The notes under the pieces: generated by a model | What the model was told of the DNA's origin: nothing | The model's database searches: none | Seen by the model: the letters and a program-made list of their open reading frames with translations, nothing else | Made by a program: the position numbers and the translations under genes | Assembly: GCA_945862385.1 (NCBI GenBank) | Contig: CAMAXV010000015.1 | Span: 1 to 63,482, forward strand | Source of the DNA: Chitinophaga pinensis | GTDB lineage: Bacteria > Bacteroidota > Bacteroidia > Chitinophagales > Chitinophagaceae | DNA length: 63,482 bases | Reading direction: 5' to 3' | In this document: positions 9,443 through 18,552 of the stretch, piece after piece | Position numbering within the stretch: position 1 is the first letter of the stretch | How the letters are laid out: each line of letters begins with the position of its first letter

Positions 9443-10747
9443 ATGCAAGAACTGAAAAAATCTTTAACCCCGCTGATGCTATGGGGTCTCGGAGTGGGTT
9501 ATGTCATTTCCGGGATGTACTTTGGTTGGAACCTTGGATTGGAAAAAGGTGGAACGCTAGGTTTAGCGATTGCCACCTTTTTTGTTATTATAATGTACGT
9601 GACTTTTACATTCAGTTACAGTGAACTTGCTGCAGCTATTCCCAAGGCTGGTGGTGGATTTGTTTATTCAGAAAGGGCATTGGGCAAAAACTGGGGATTT
9701 ATTGCAGGGATGGCTCAAAACATCGAATTCATCTTTGCACCTCCGGCTATCGCCCTGGCAATCGGTGCTTATTTTAACCTTTTCATACCGGGTTTACCTG
9801 TACTTGAGATAGCCGTTGCCGCATATGTGCTGATTACTGCACTGAACATTTATGGCATCAAAGCTGCTGCACTCTTTGAACTCATCATTACCATTATCGC
9901 AGTGGGAGAATTGCTGCTTTTTGCCGGATTAACGCTCCCTCATGCCAGTATGGAAAATCTGAAAATCAATGCATTACCCAATGGTTATACAGGCATATTT
10001 GCCGCTATACCTTTTGCCATCTGGTTTTTCTTGGGCATTGAAGGAGTAGCCAATGTGGCTGAAGAAACCATAAACCCACAAAAAACCATAACCAGGGGTT
10101 TTGGATTTGCCATACTTACGCTTGTTGTACTTTGTATGTTAACCTTTGCCGGATCAGCTGGTGTAGCCGGCTGGGAAGCAATTGTATATAAAGCTGACGG
10201 AAGTTCATCTGACTCCCCGCTGCCGCTTGCTTTAGACCGGGTTATGGGAGAGAACAATGCCTTTTACCATTTGCTGATAACAGTGGGTTTATTTGGATTG
10301 GTTGCCTCATTCCATGGATTGATTCTGGCTGCAGGAAGGGCAAGCTTTGAATTTGGTAAAGATGGATGTGCACCTGCATACATCGGTAAAATAAATTCCC
10401 GGTTTAAAACCCCTGCCAATGCTTTGCTTACCAATATGGGAATTGGAATTATTGCATTATTCAGTGGAAAGACTTCAGAAATTATCACTATTTCAGTTTT
10501 TGGCGCTTTGACACTCTACATCATTTCCATGGTATCAGTAATTAAACTGCGCAAAACTGAACCAGCATTGCACAGACCTTTTAAAGTGCCTCTTTTCCCA
10601 TTATTTCCTATTGTAGCCTTAACCATTGCGGGTGTTGCACTGCTTGCCATGATATGGTACAATCAAATACTTGCTTTAATTTATACAAGCATCATAATAT
10701 TATCCTTTACTTTTTACAAAATCAGTTCTGCACCTAAAAAATCCTGA
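9443..10747 (+). CDS. APC-family permease, ethanolamine permease type
   Basis: The 434-residue protein has about 12 hydrophobic membrane segments and belongs to the amino acid-polyamine-organocation superfamily. Its N-terminus, LTPLMLWGLGVGYVISGMYF followed by GWNLGL, is characteristic of the ethanolamine permease branch. IPKAGGGFVYSERALG and FFLGIEGVANVAEE are further APC landmarks. It would import a small amine, most simply ethanolamine, across the inner membrane. It leads a four-gene run (permease, ligase, alcohol dehydrogenase, aldehyde dehydrogenase) with gaps of 22, 8 and 22 bp, so substrate supply for that pathway is its probable job. The substrate assignment is by family resemblance only. 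Confidence 0.8.
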   Translation: MQELKKSLTPLMLWGLGVGYVISGMYFGWNLGLEKGGTLGLAIATFFVIIMYVTFTFSYSELAAAIPKAGGGFVYSERALGKNWGFIAGMAQNIEFIFAPPAIALAIGAYFNLFIPGLPVLEIAVAAYVLITALNIYGIKAAALFELIITIIAVGELLLFAGLTLPHASMENLKINALPNGYTGIFAAIPFAIWFFLGIEGVANVAEETINPQKTITRGFGFAILTLVVLCMLTFAGSAGVAGWEAIVYKADGSSSDSPLPLALDRVMGENNAFYHLLITVGLFGLVASFHGLILAAGRASFEFGKDGCAPAYIGKINSRFKTPANALLTNMGIGIIALFSGKTSEIITISVFGALTLYIISMVSVIKLRKTEPALHRPFKVPLFPLFPIVALTIAGVALLAMIWYNQILALIYTSIIILSFTFYKISSAPKKS

Positions 10748-10769
10748 ATTTTGTAATTAAATCAAACTT

Positions 10770-12128
10770 ATGACTTCACAGGAAATCCTAAGCCAGGTGA
10801 AAAATCATCCTGACGGCAAAGTAAAAATTGCCATAGCAGACATTGATGGTATCCTGCGTGGTAAATATATTTCAAGAGACAAATTCTTATCTATCGCAGA
10901 AAAAGGAACAAGCTTTTGTGATGTTATCATGGGCTGGGATGCTGCAGACGTTTTATATGACAAAGCTGAAATTACAGGCTGGCATACCGGATATCCTGAT
11001 TCTCCGGCAAGCATTGCCCTGGAAACCTTCCGGAATATTCCATGGGAGAATGACCTGCCATTTTTTTTGGGGGAACTGAATTCAGCAGATGGTAGTCCAT
11101 CTCCGGTTTGTCCAAGACAATTGTTGAAAAAAGTAATTAATCAGTCGACTGATCTGGGTTTTAACCCAGTCTTTGCGCAGGAATTTGAATGGTTCAATTT
11201 TGCTGAAACACCCTCTTCCGCACAACAAAAAAATTATCAAAACCTGAGTCCGCTTTCACCGGGAATGTTTGGTTATTCTATACTCAGAACAACCTTGAAC
11301 AATCCCTTTTTCAATGATTTATTCAGATTACTCACACGGTTTGGTATTCCGATTGAAGGATTACATACGGAAACCGGTCCGGGTACTTTTGAAGCTGCCA
11401 TCACACATTCTTCAGCGCTCAAAGCAGCAGACAGGGCCGTGCTTTTCAAAACCGCGGTTAAAGAAATTGCCTATAAACATGGTGTATTGGCCACTTTTAT
11501 GGCCAAAGTGAACGAGAATCTGCCAGGCTGCGGAGGACATGTACACCAGAGTCTCTGGGATCAGGCAGGTGGAAAAAATCTTTTTTACGATGAAAGTGGG
11601 GCAAATAAATTGAGTGAAACAGCAAGGAGTTATATAGCAGGACAATTACACTGCCTTCCTTATATCCTCCCCATGTTTGCACCCACTATCAACAGTTACA
11701 AAAGACTTGTGGAAGGTGCCTGGGCGCCTACTACGCTTACATGGGGTGTTGATAACAGAACAACAGCACTTCGGGTGTTGAATGGCAGTAAAAATGCATG
11801 CAGACTGGAAACACGTGTCATTGGAGCTGATGTAAACCCCTATCTGGCTATGGCAGCATGTCTGGCATCCGGATTATATGGCATCAGGCATAATATGCAG
11901 CTGAATCAGGAAGCTACTAAAGGGAATGGTTACCGCGAATACAATCACGGCACCCTTCCACATACACTCATTGACGCTACACAAAAGATGAAAGATTCTG
12001 AAGTTGCTGCCGAACTATTTGGTGAGACTTTTACAAATCATTTTGTGCAAAGCAGAGAATGGGAATGGAAACAACATCTTAGAGTAGTAACAGAATGGGA
12101 ATATAAACGCTATTTTGAAATTATTTAA
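10770..12128 (+). CDS. Glutamine synthetase-like gamma-glutamyl-amine ligase
   Basis: This 452-residue protein belongs to the type I glutamine synthetase fold. Visible motifs are AQEFEWFNF and HTETGPGTFEAAI (metal/glutamate site), NENLPGCGGHVHQSLW (ATP/ammonium region), VEGAWAPTTLTWGVDNRTTA and RLETRVIGADVNPY. The N-terminal region (IADIDGILRGKYISRDKF) is the type found in PuuA/IpuC/GlnA3-4-like enzymes that glutamylate amines, not in the housekeeping GlnA. With an ethanolamine-type permease upstream and alcohol and aldehyde dehydrogenases downstream, it most likely joins glutamate to an amino alcohol such as ethanolamine using ATP. That protects the amine during oxidation. The substrate is inferred from context. 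Confidence 0.8.
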   Translation: MTSQEILSQVKNHPDGKVKIAIADIDGILRGKYISRDKFLSIAEKGTSFCDVIMGWDAADVLYDKAEITGWHTGYPDSPASIALETFRNIPWENDLPFFLGELNSADGSPSPVCPRQLLKKVINQSTDLGFNPVFAQEFEWFNFAETPSSAQQKNYQNLSPLSPGMFGYSILRTTLNNPFFNDLFRLLTRFGIPIEGLHTETGPGTFEAAITHSSALKAADRAVLFKTAVKEIAYKHGVLATFMAKVNENLPGCGGHVHQSLWDQAGGKNLFYDESGANKLSETARSYIAGQLHCLPYILPMFAPTINSYKRLVEGAWAPTTLTWGVDNRTTALRVLNGSKNACRLETRVIGADVNPYLAMAACLASGLYGIRHNMQLNQEATKGNGYREYNHGTLPHTLIDATQKMKDSEVAAELFGETFTNHFVQSREWEWKQHLRVVTEWEYKRYFEII

Positions 12129-12136
12129 TCCAAATT

Positions 12137-13282
12137 ATGTTTGATCAGATCTATCAGTACAATTTTCCTACAACAATCCGCTTTGGGGCAGGCGTCATCA
12201 ACGAACTGTCGGATTACCTGAAAAAAAATAACCTGAAATCACCCCTGCTGGTTACTGATCCGGTGGTTGCGCAACTTGATTTCTTCTCACAAATTAAAGA
12301 ATCACTTGAAAGCAACCAGATCCATGCTGAGGTATTTGACCAAATACATAAAAATCCCGTAAAATCTGATGTTTATGCGGGTACCACAGTATATGATGAA
12401 ACCAAAAGAGACTCAATAATTGGTATCGGTGGTGGAGCAGCGCTGGATGTTGCACGGGCAATTGTACTCCGTATCAACCACCGGGAGGATCTGTTTAAGT
12501 ATGATGACCTAATTGGAGGAGATATTTATGTAACCAACGATGTTCCCCATTTTATCACCATCCCTACTAATGCTGGCACTGGCAGTGAAGTTGGAAGAAG
12601 TGCCATCATTGCTGATGATGAAACGCACCAGAAAAAAATTCTCTTTTCTCCAAAACTGCTGGCAAAAATAGTGTTTGCTGACCCTATGCTTACCATGGAA
12701 CTGCCACCGGCAGTTACAGCTGCAACAGGGATGGATGCACTCACACATAATATGGAAGCATTTATCGCCAAGATGGAACATCCACTTTGTGAAGGCATTG
12801 CGTTGGAAGGCATATCATTGATTCACCAGTCGATTGAAAATGCAGTTTTGAAGCCTGATCTGCAATCCAGAAGCATGATGATGATAGCTTCGCTGATGGG
12901 TGCCGTAGCCTTTCAAAAAGGTCTTGGCGTAGTTCACTCACTCGCCCATCCATTGTCTTCTCTGCTTGATACACATCACGGCCTGGCCAATGCAATCAAT
13001 CTGCCTTATGGCATGGCATTCAATATACCTGGTTCTGAAGCAAAATTCAGGAAAATAGCAAGAACACTGGACCTTGTTGATGAAACAGGAGCCGGTGTTG
13101 TAAATTACTTGCATGAGCTTAATGCGCGGGTAGGTATTCCTGCACGGCTAAGAGAAATAGGTGTAAAGGAAGAACACCTTGACGTGCTTGCAGACCTTGC
13201 TATAGCAGACTTTGCCCATCCCAATAACCCCAGACCGGTTACCAGAACTGACTTCAAAAACCTTTACGAACAGGCACTGTAA
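12137..13282 (+). CDS. Iron-containing alcohol dehydrogenase
   Basis: The 381-residue protein is a group III, metal-dependent alcohol dehydrogenase. GIGGGAALDVARAI is the NAD-binding glycine motif, IPTNAGTGSEVGRSAII the family signature, and GMDALTHNMEAF, VVHSLAHPLSS and DTHHGLANAINLPYG supply the metal ligands (Asp and three His). It starts 8 bp after the ligase stop. In the proposed route it would oxidise the hydroxyl group of a gamma-glutamyl amino alcohol to the aldehyde. The family is certain; the substrate is inferred from operon context. Confidence 0.85.
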   Translation: MFDQIYQYNFPTTIRFGAGVINELSDYLKKNNLKSPLLVTDPVVAQLDFFSQIKESLESNQIHAEVFDQIHKNPVKSDVYAGTTVYDETKRDSIIGIGGGAALDVARAIVLRINHREDLFKYDDLIGGDIYVTNDVPHFITIPTNAGTGSEVGRSAIIADDETHQKKILFSPKLLAKIVFADPMLTMELPPAVTAATGMDALTHNMEAFIAKMEHPLCEGIALEGISLIHQSIENAVLKPDLQSRSMMMIASLMGAVAFQKGLGVVHSLAHPLSSLLDTHHGLANAINLPYGMAFNIPGSEAKFRKIARTLDLVDETGAGVVNYLHELNARVGIPARLREIGVKEEHLDVLADLAIADFAHPNNPRPVTRTDFKNLYEQAL

Positions 13283-13304
13283 ACGATAAACTTATTTCAA
13301 TTTT

Positions 13305-14669
13305 ATGGAAATCATTAATCCTGCAACAGGAGATCAGATTGGTTCAATTAAACCTGATAACGCAGAAAGCCTTCAACAAAAATACAAACAACTTAAAGCG
13401 GGTCAGGTAAAATGGCTTCAAATACCAGTTTCTGAAAGAATTACTATCATAACCCGTTATGCCGGATTACTTGAGGCAAACATCGAAGACCTTGCCTTAA
13501 CACTCACCAGTGAGGTAGGGAAGCCGCTGAATCAATCAAGAAATGAAATTAACGGATCCAGATACAGGATAAAATGGATGACGTCAAATGCAGCAAAATA
13601 CCTGACAGACGAAACCATGTATGCCGATGAATCCATAACAGAAATAATCCGCTATGAGCCATTAGGGGTTATTTGTAACATATCCGCCTGGAATTACCCA
13701 TACCTGGTTGGTACAAATGTATTTATTCCTGCCTTGCTGGTTGGTAATGCTGTTTGCTACAAACCTTCGGAGTATGCCACTTTAACCGGACTGCATATCG
13801 AACGTCTGTTAAAACAGGCAGGCGTTCCGGATGATGTTTTTCAGGTTGCAACCGGGGATGCAGCAGTAGGTGAATTATTACTTGACATGAACTTTAATGG
13901 TTATTTCTTTACAGGTTCGTATAAGACTGGGAAATACATTTACGAAAAAGTGGCCTCCAAAATGGTTCCCTGTCAGTGCGAACTTGGTGGTAAAGACCCG
14001 CTTTATGTTACTGATGACATTACTGATATCCAATCTGTTGCTGCAGGAACAGCAGATGGGGCTTTTTACAATAACGGACAAAGTTGTTGTGCGGTGGAGC
14101 GGATTTATGTACACGAGCGTGTTTACGACCAGTATGTTAAAGCATTTGTGGAAGAAGTGCAATCATGGAAAATTGGCAACCCACTTCATGAAGGTATTTA
14201 TATCGGTCCGCTCAGCAGAAAATCTCAGATTTCCTTCCTGAACGATCAGGTAGAAGATGCACTCAGCAAAGGAGCCACTTTGATGTGTGGCGGATATGCC
14301 CCATCTACTGAAGGCTATTTTTTCATGCCAACTGTTCTAACAGCTGTTACCCATGAGATGAAAGTGATGAGGGAAGAGTCATTCGGACCAGTTATTGGCA
14401 TCATGAAAGTACAAAGTGATGAGGAAGCAATAAGTTTGATGAACGATACAGCTTACGGACTAACCGCGTCTGTATATACAACAGACCAGGAGCGGGCAGA
14501 AAAAATTCTTGCCAGGATGCATTCCGGTACTGCTTACTGGAATTGCTGTGACAGGGTAAGTCCATCACTACCCTGGAGCGGACGGAATAACTCTGGATTC
14601 GGTTCAACACTCAGCCATGCAGGTATACGGGCATTTACCCAACCCAAAGCATATCACCTGAGAAAATAA
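13305..14669 (+). CDS. NAD(P)-dependent aldehyde dehydrogenase
   Basis: This 454-residue protein has the full ALDH layout: cofactor-binding IPALLVGNAVCYKPSEYA, FTGSYKTGKYI, the catalytic Glu in CELGGKDPLYV and the catalytic Cys in NNGQSCCAVERIYV, then ESFGPVIGI. It is the last gene of the amine operon and would oxidise the aldehyde made by the upstream alcohol dehydrogenase, giving gamma-glutamylglycine if the substrate is ethanolamine. A cytoplasmic gamma-glutamyl hydrolase to release the product is not in the cluster. Its TAA ends exactly one base before the stop of uxaC on the other strand. Confidence 0.88.
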   Translation: MEIINPATGDQIGSIKPDNAESLQQKYKQLKAGQVKWLQIPVSERITIITRYAGLLEANIEDLALTLTSEVGKPLNQSRNEINGSRYRIKWMTSNAAKYLTDETMYADESITEIIRYEPLGVICNISAWNYPYLVGTNVFIPALLVGNAVCYKPSEYATLTGLHIERLLKQAGVPDDVFQVATGDAAVGELLLDMNFNGYFFTGSYKTGKYIYEKVASKMVPCQCELGGKDPLYVTDDITDIQSVAAGTADGAFYNNGQSCCAVERIYVHERVYDQYVKAFVEEVQSWKIGNPLHEGIYIGPLSRKSQISFLNDQVEDALSKGATLMCGGYAPSTEGYFFMPTVLTAVTHEMKVMREESFGPVIGIMKVQSDEEAISLMNDTAYGLTASVYTTDQERAEKILARMHSGTAYWNCCDRVSPSLPWSGRNNSGFGSTLSHAGIRAFTQPKAYHLRK

Positions 14670-16085
14670 TCAGATTCCCAGGTAGTCTTTGGCATTCCTG
14701 TAACAGACTTTGGCAATCAAATCACCAATCCATTGTTCATCATTGGGAATGATACCTGCTATCATATCATTGGCCAACAGGTTACACAAAATCCTCCTGA
14801 AATACTCATGTCTTGAAAAAGACAAAAGACTTCTGCTATCAGTTATCATTCCCACAAAGGTTGAAAGGATACCTATATCAGAAAGAATATCCAGATGCTG
14901 CTCCATGCCATTTTTCTGATCCAGGAACCACCAGGCAGGACCAAACTGAACCTTACCTTTAATGGTTCCGTCGTTGAAATTACCGCACATGGATGCAAAG
15001 AGTGCGTTATCAGCAGGATTATTATTATAAATGATGGTCTTTCCCAACTGATCCGTTGCATCCAGATTATTGAGCAATGCAGACAGTCTCGAAGCTTGGG
15101 GATAATCACCAATGGAATCAAATCCTGCATCAGCACCGAGTTTAGCTTTCAAACGGGCGTTGTTATTTCGGATAGCTCCCAGGTGAAATTGTTGAATCCA
15201 TCCTTTTGCATGGTAAATTCTGCATAAACCAGCAAGCACATGAAAAGCGAAAGCTTCCGGATCTGAGAAAGGTTTTGCACCACCTGATGCAAAAAAATCT
15301 TTCAGTTCAGACCCCAGTTCACTGGTGAATGGTCTGTTTAGTGGCACCTGTGTCAGGCCGTGATCAGAAATCTTGCATCCCGCAAGCGCAAAATGATTTA
15401 CCCGACTGCTCAGTGCTTCCATGAGGCTTTCCATGTCAGAGATTTGAATACCTGAAACAGCAGAAAGTTTATGCATATATCCAAGAAAGGCAGGGGCATC
15501 ATGGATGGCAAATGATTTATCCGGTCTGAAAGATGGGGCCACACCAACCTGGAAATCTTTATCTGCCGCAATCTCGTGATGATACTGAAGGTCATCACAA
15601 GGATCATCAGTTGAACAGAGATAAACTACATTGTATTGTTCCAGAAACTTTCTGGCTGTATGATCAGAGCCTGCAAGCAATTCATTAGCCTGCCCGTAAA
15701 TCCGGCTTGCAGAAGACGGATTTAAATACTCAGTTATTCCAAATGAATTTTTCAGCTCGAGGTAAGTCCAGTGAAAAAGGGGATTCCTGACTGTTTGAGG
15801 TACAGTACCTGCCCAGGCATGAAACTTTTCTTCATCAGAAGCATCTCCTGTTATCATCTGCTCAGGAACACCGACAGTGCGCATGGCTCTCCACTTGTAA
15901 TGATCTTCACTCAGCCATATCCTTGTCATATTTTCATACCGCCTGTTCGTAGCAATTTCAAACGGTGAAAGGTGGGAATGGTAATCTATAATGGGCTGAG
16001 GAGCTGCATAATCAAAATAAAGTTTTGAGGCTAAAGGACTTTGCAACAAAAAATCTTCTATGAGAAAGGGAGCTGATGTTTCCAT
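14670..16085 (-). CDS. uxaC: Glucuronate/uronate isomerase
   Basis: From the ATG at 16085 the product is 471 residues, the usual UxaC length. An alternative TTG at 16103 would add six residues. The N-terminus (FLIEDFLLQSPLASKLYFDY, then IIDYHSHLSPFEIA) with its HxH metal pair, and the internal WLSEDHYKWRAMRTVGV, identify the family. It converts D-glucuronate to D-fructuronate and D-galacturonate to D-tagaturonate in the cytoplasm, the first step after uptake. It heads downstream of a LacI regulator, an exported oxidoreductase and a hexuronate MFS transporter on the same strand. A weak match to the locus operator motif lies upstream at 16151-16165 (11 of 15 bases), inside the 85-bp gap to the regulator. 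Confidence 0.93.
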   Translation of the reverse strand: METSAPFLIEDFLLQSPLASKLYFDYAAPQPIIDYHSHLSPFEIATNRRYENMTRIWLSEDHYKWRAMRTVGVPEQMITGDASDEEKFHAWAGTVPQTVRNPLFHWTYLELKNSFGITEYLNPSSASRIYGQANELLAGSDHTARKFLEQYNVVYLCSTDDPCDDLQYHHEIAADKDFQVGVAPSFRPDKSFAIHDAPAFLGYMHKLSAVSGIQISDMESLMEALSSRVNHFALAGCKISDHGLTQVPLNRPFTSELGSELKDFFASGGAKPFSDPEAFAFHVLAGLCRIYHAKGWIQQFHLGAIRNNNARLKAKLGADAGFDSIGDYPQASRLSALLNNLDATDQLGKTIIYNNNPADNALFASMCGNFNDGTIKGKVQFGPAWWFLDQKNGMEQHLDILSDIGILSTFVGMITDSRSLLSFSRHEYFRRILCNLLANDMIAGIIPNDEQWIGDLIAKVCYRNAKDYLGI

Positions 16086-16170
16086 AAATGAGCGTTTCGA
16101 CAACTAATTTCGTGCTGATTGCACAAATAAAGATTACTAATCCATTTTTTATTTACGCAAAGGTTTTCGG

Positions 16171-17181
16171 TTAAACAGAATCGCGTATGGTTAGCTCGTT
16201 GGCAAGTACAATAATGTCATTAGCAGCAGCGTATGACTTTTTTTCTATCATTTTAAGCAGCAATGTAGCTGCTTCCCTACCCATATCAAAAGCTGGCTGA
16301 GATAATGTTGACAAGGAAGGATTCAGTAATGCAGCAGTCCGCAAATTGGTCATACCAATGACTTTGAGGTCTTTGGGTATATTGAGTTTAAGATCCCTGC
16401 AAACCTGATAAACGGTAATTGCAAATTTTTCTATTGGCGCAAAAATTCCATCAGGTCGTTTACGTGAAGAAAACAATTTTTTCAGAAGCAGGTAATTATC
16501 TTCCATGTTTTCTGTACAGGTAATGAGTGATTCATCCGTAAATGAAATACCATTCGCAACCAACGCATCCTGAAAACCCCTTCTGCGTTCCATTAATGTA
16601 TATAGCGGTTCCTCAGTCTGGATAAATAGTGGTCTCTTTGATCCCGCCTTGATTAAGCGCTCGGTTGATTCAAATGTTGATTCATAATTATTACTGATAA
16701 CCTTAGGGAATTGCAACAAATCCGGTACACGGTCAAAGAAAACCATCGGCAACCTGGCAGATTCATAAAACTGCTGAAAATGCCCATACCCTTCCCTACC
16801 TGTACATACAGAAATAATTAACCCGGAAATGAGTCCGTTTTCCAGGTGTTCAAGGACGGACTTCTCACGTTCAAGATTTTCATGTGTGAGATAGATGAAA
16901 GTATCGTAATGCTTAGCCATCGTCACACTTTCGATACCATCAACTGCCAGCGCAAAAAAGTTATTTACGATATCAGGTATAATGACAGCTATTTGTTTAC
17001 CCTTTTTCTTCCTCAGGTTACTTGCAAAAGGGTTAGGCTTATAATTATACTTTTTCGCGAGCTCCATAACCCGTTTCTTGGTACTGGAACTGATCTCATG
17101 GCTGTCACCTAAGGCTTTGGAAACTGTTGAAACAGATAATCCCAGTTCCTTGGCCAGCTGAATCATATTAATCCCTTTCAT
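16171..17181 (-). CDS. LacI-family transcriptional regulator of the hexuronate locus
   Basis: The 336-residue protein has an N-terminal LacI helix-turn-helix (MIQLAKELGLSVSTVSKAL) with the hinge PNPFASNLRKKKGK, then a periplasmic-binding-protein-like effector domain from about residue 65 (IAVIIPDIVNNFFALAVDGI). It sits between uxaC and an exported oxidoreductase gene on one strand, so it most likely controls this locus in response to a hexuronate or an intermediate. Palindromic sites of LacI type (central CGTTTTCG core) occur at 20004-20020 and 36692-36725 in the two divergent promoter regions of the locus. The link between protein and sites is inferred. Confidence 0.88.
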   Translation of the reverse strand: MKGINMIQLAKELGLSVSTVSKALGDSHEISSSTKKRVMELAKKYNYKPNPFASNLRKKKGKQIAVIIPDIVNNFFALAVDGIESVTMAKHYDTFIYLTHENLEREKSVLEHLENGLISGLIISVCTGREGYGHFQQFYESARLPMVFFDRVPDLLQFPKVISNNYESTFESTERLIKAGSKRPLFIQTEEPLYTLMERRRGFQDALVANGISFTDESLITCTENMEDNYLLLKKLFSSRKRPDGIFAPIEKFAITVYQVCRDLKLNIPKDLKVIGMTNLRTAALLNPSLSTLSQPAFDMGREAATLLLKMIEKKSYAAANDIIVLANELTIRDSV

Positions 17182-17214
17182 CCTGCACTTTTTTTTGAAG
17201 CCCCTGGAACAGCA

Positions 17215-18522
17215 TTAAATTGCGGGTAATGCCCATCCTTCACGGAACATGGGTTTCAGCATGGTGTTTGCTTCGGCATCATTGCTGAATTTCTCCTTTG
17301 CCGGATTCCAATCCAGAGGTCTGTTAAGCCAGTATGCGATATTCGCAATATTACAAATTGTGCTGGTACGGTGGCCTATTTCAACATCACAGATTGGCTT
17401 AGATCCATCCTTGATAGCGTTCAGCCAATCATAATAATGGTCCTGCGAATCATAAAGCCTTGTTTCTCCGGGTTTAATTACAGCTGATGTAATATTGGCA
17501 GGGTCTGAATCCAGTATGGATCTGCTGATGTCCAGTCTGCCATTCTCACCAATGAATCTAACACCCTGACCACGCCCAAAGTCTTCATGCTTCATCACTA
17601 TGCCATTCTCATAAATCAGTTGAAGTCCTTTAGGAGTTTTACCTGGAGGTGGAATCAGTTTAACGGGTCCACTTTCATCCATTCCCAATGCCCATTGTGC
17701 AATGTCAAACATATGCGCTCCCCAGTCAGCAATATAACCACCGCCATATTCCTTAAAATTTCTCCAGTTGGGAAATATATCCTGTTCAACTGGTGGAGCC
17801 AGCTCGGGATTGAATTCATTGTAAGGAGCCGGACCAACCCATGCATCCCAGTTTAGTCCGGCGCGCAATGGCTTAGCCGGCAAATTATATGGAACTCCCT
17901 GATCTCCAACTGTAACAATAACTTCTTTTATCTTACCCAGATAGCCATTCCGAACCAGCTCACAGGCATGTCTGAAGTTCCTGTTGGAGCGCTGCATACT
18001 TCCCGTCTGGAAAACAATTTTATTTTTACGTGCAGCCTTCACCATAGCCCTTCCCTCCTCAACTGTGTGCGCGAGGGGCTTTTCACAATAAACATGTTTC
18101 CCGGCATTGGAAGCTTCAATTGCCTGCATGGCATGCCAATGGTCTGGAGTGGCAATAACAACCGCATCAATATCTTTCCGTTGCAGGATTTCCTTATAAT
18201 TATCGTATGATGTAAAGCCTTTAAAACTATTGTTTCGTCCATCTTTTCTGGCAGCAGCATAGTTTTTTTCAAGCAATGAATGAAAATAATGCAGTTTATT
18301 GAGGTCTACATCTGCCCCTGCTATCACATTCGCTTTATCCCAGAATCTTCCAAGCAGTCCCCTCGCCTGTTTTCCTGTCCCGATAAAACCCAGGTTTATC
18401 ATATCACTGGGAGCAGTTCTGCCAGTACCCCCCAGCACATGGGCTGGTACTATTGAAAAACCAAATCCAACTGCAGCGGCAGATTTGATGAATGATCTTC
18501 TAGTTGACTGTTTGTTAGACAT
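17215..18522 (-). CDS. Exported Gfo/Idh/MocA family oxidoreductase (Tat signal)
   Basis: This 435-residue protein starts with a twin-arginine signal (RRSFIKSAAAVGFGF), then a Rossmann domain (INLGFIGTGKQARGLLGRF) with the family CEKPLAHT motif, and a C-terminal substrate domain with DWGAHMFDIAQWALGMD. Tat export implies that it folds in the cytoplasm with a tightly bound nicotinamide cofactor and works in the periplasm. Enzymes of this kind oxidise or reduce sugar hydroxyls, often at C3 of a glycoside. It lies 30 bp from the hexuronate transporter gene and probably shares its transcript. Two more Gfo/Idh/MocA genes lie in the divergent operon at 20922 and 26652. Confidence 0.85.
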   Translation of the reverse strand: MSNKQSTRRSFIKSAAAVGFGFSIVPAHVLGGTGRTAPSDMINLGFIGTGKQARGLLGRFWDKANVIAGADVDLNKLHYFHSLLEKNYAAARKDGRNNSFKGFTSYDNYKEILQRKDIDAVVIATPDHWHAMQAIEASNAGKHVYCEKPLAHTVEEGRAMVKAARKNKIVFQTGSMQRSNRNFRHACELVRNGYLGKIKEVIVTVGDQGVPYNLPAKPLRAGLNWDAWVGPAPYNEFNPELAPPVEQDIFPNWRNFKEYGGGYIADWGAHMFDIAQWALGMDESGPVKLIPPPGKTPKGLQLIYENGIVMKHEDFGRGQGVRFIGENGRLDISRSILDSDPANITSAVIKPGETRLYDSQDHYYDWLNAIKDGSKPICDVEIGHRTSTICNIANIAYWLNRPLDWNPAKEKFSNDAEANTMLKPMFREGWALPAI

Positions 18523-18552
18523 AATTTTCAGATGACAATTAATTAATGAATA

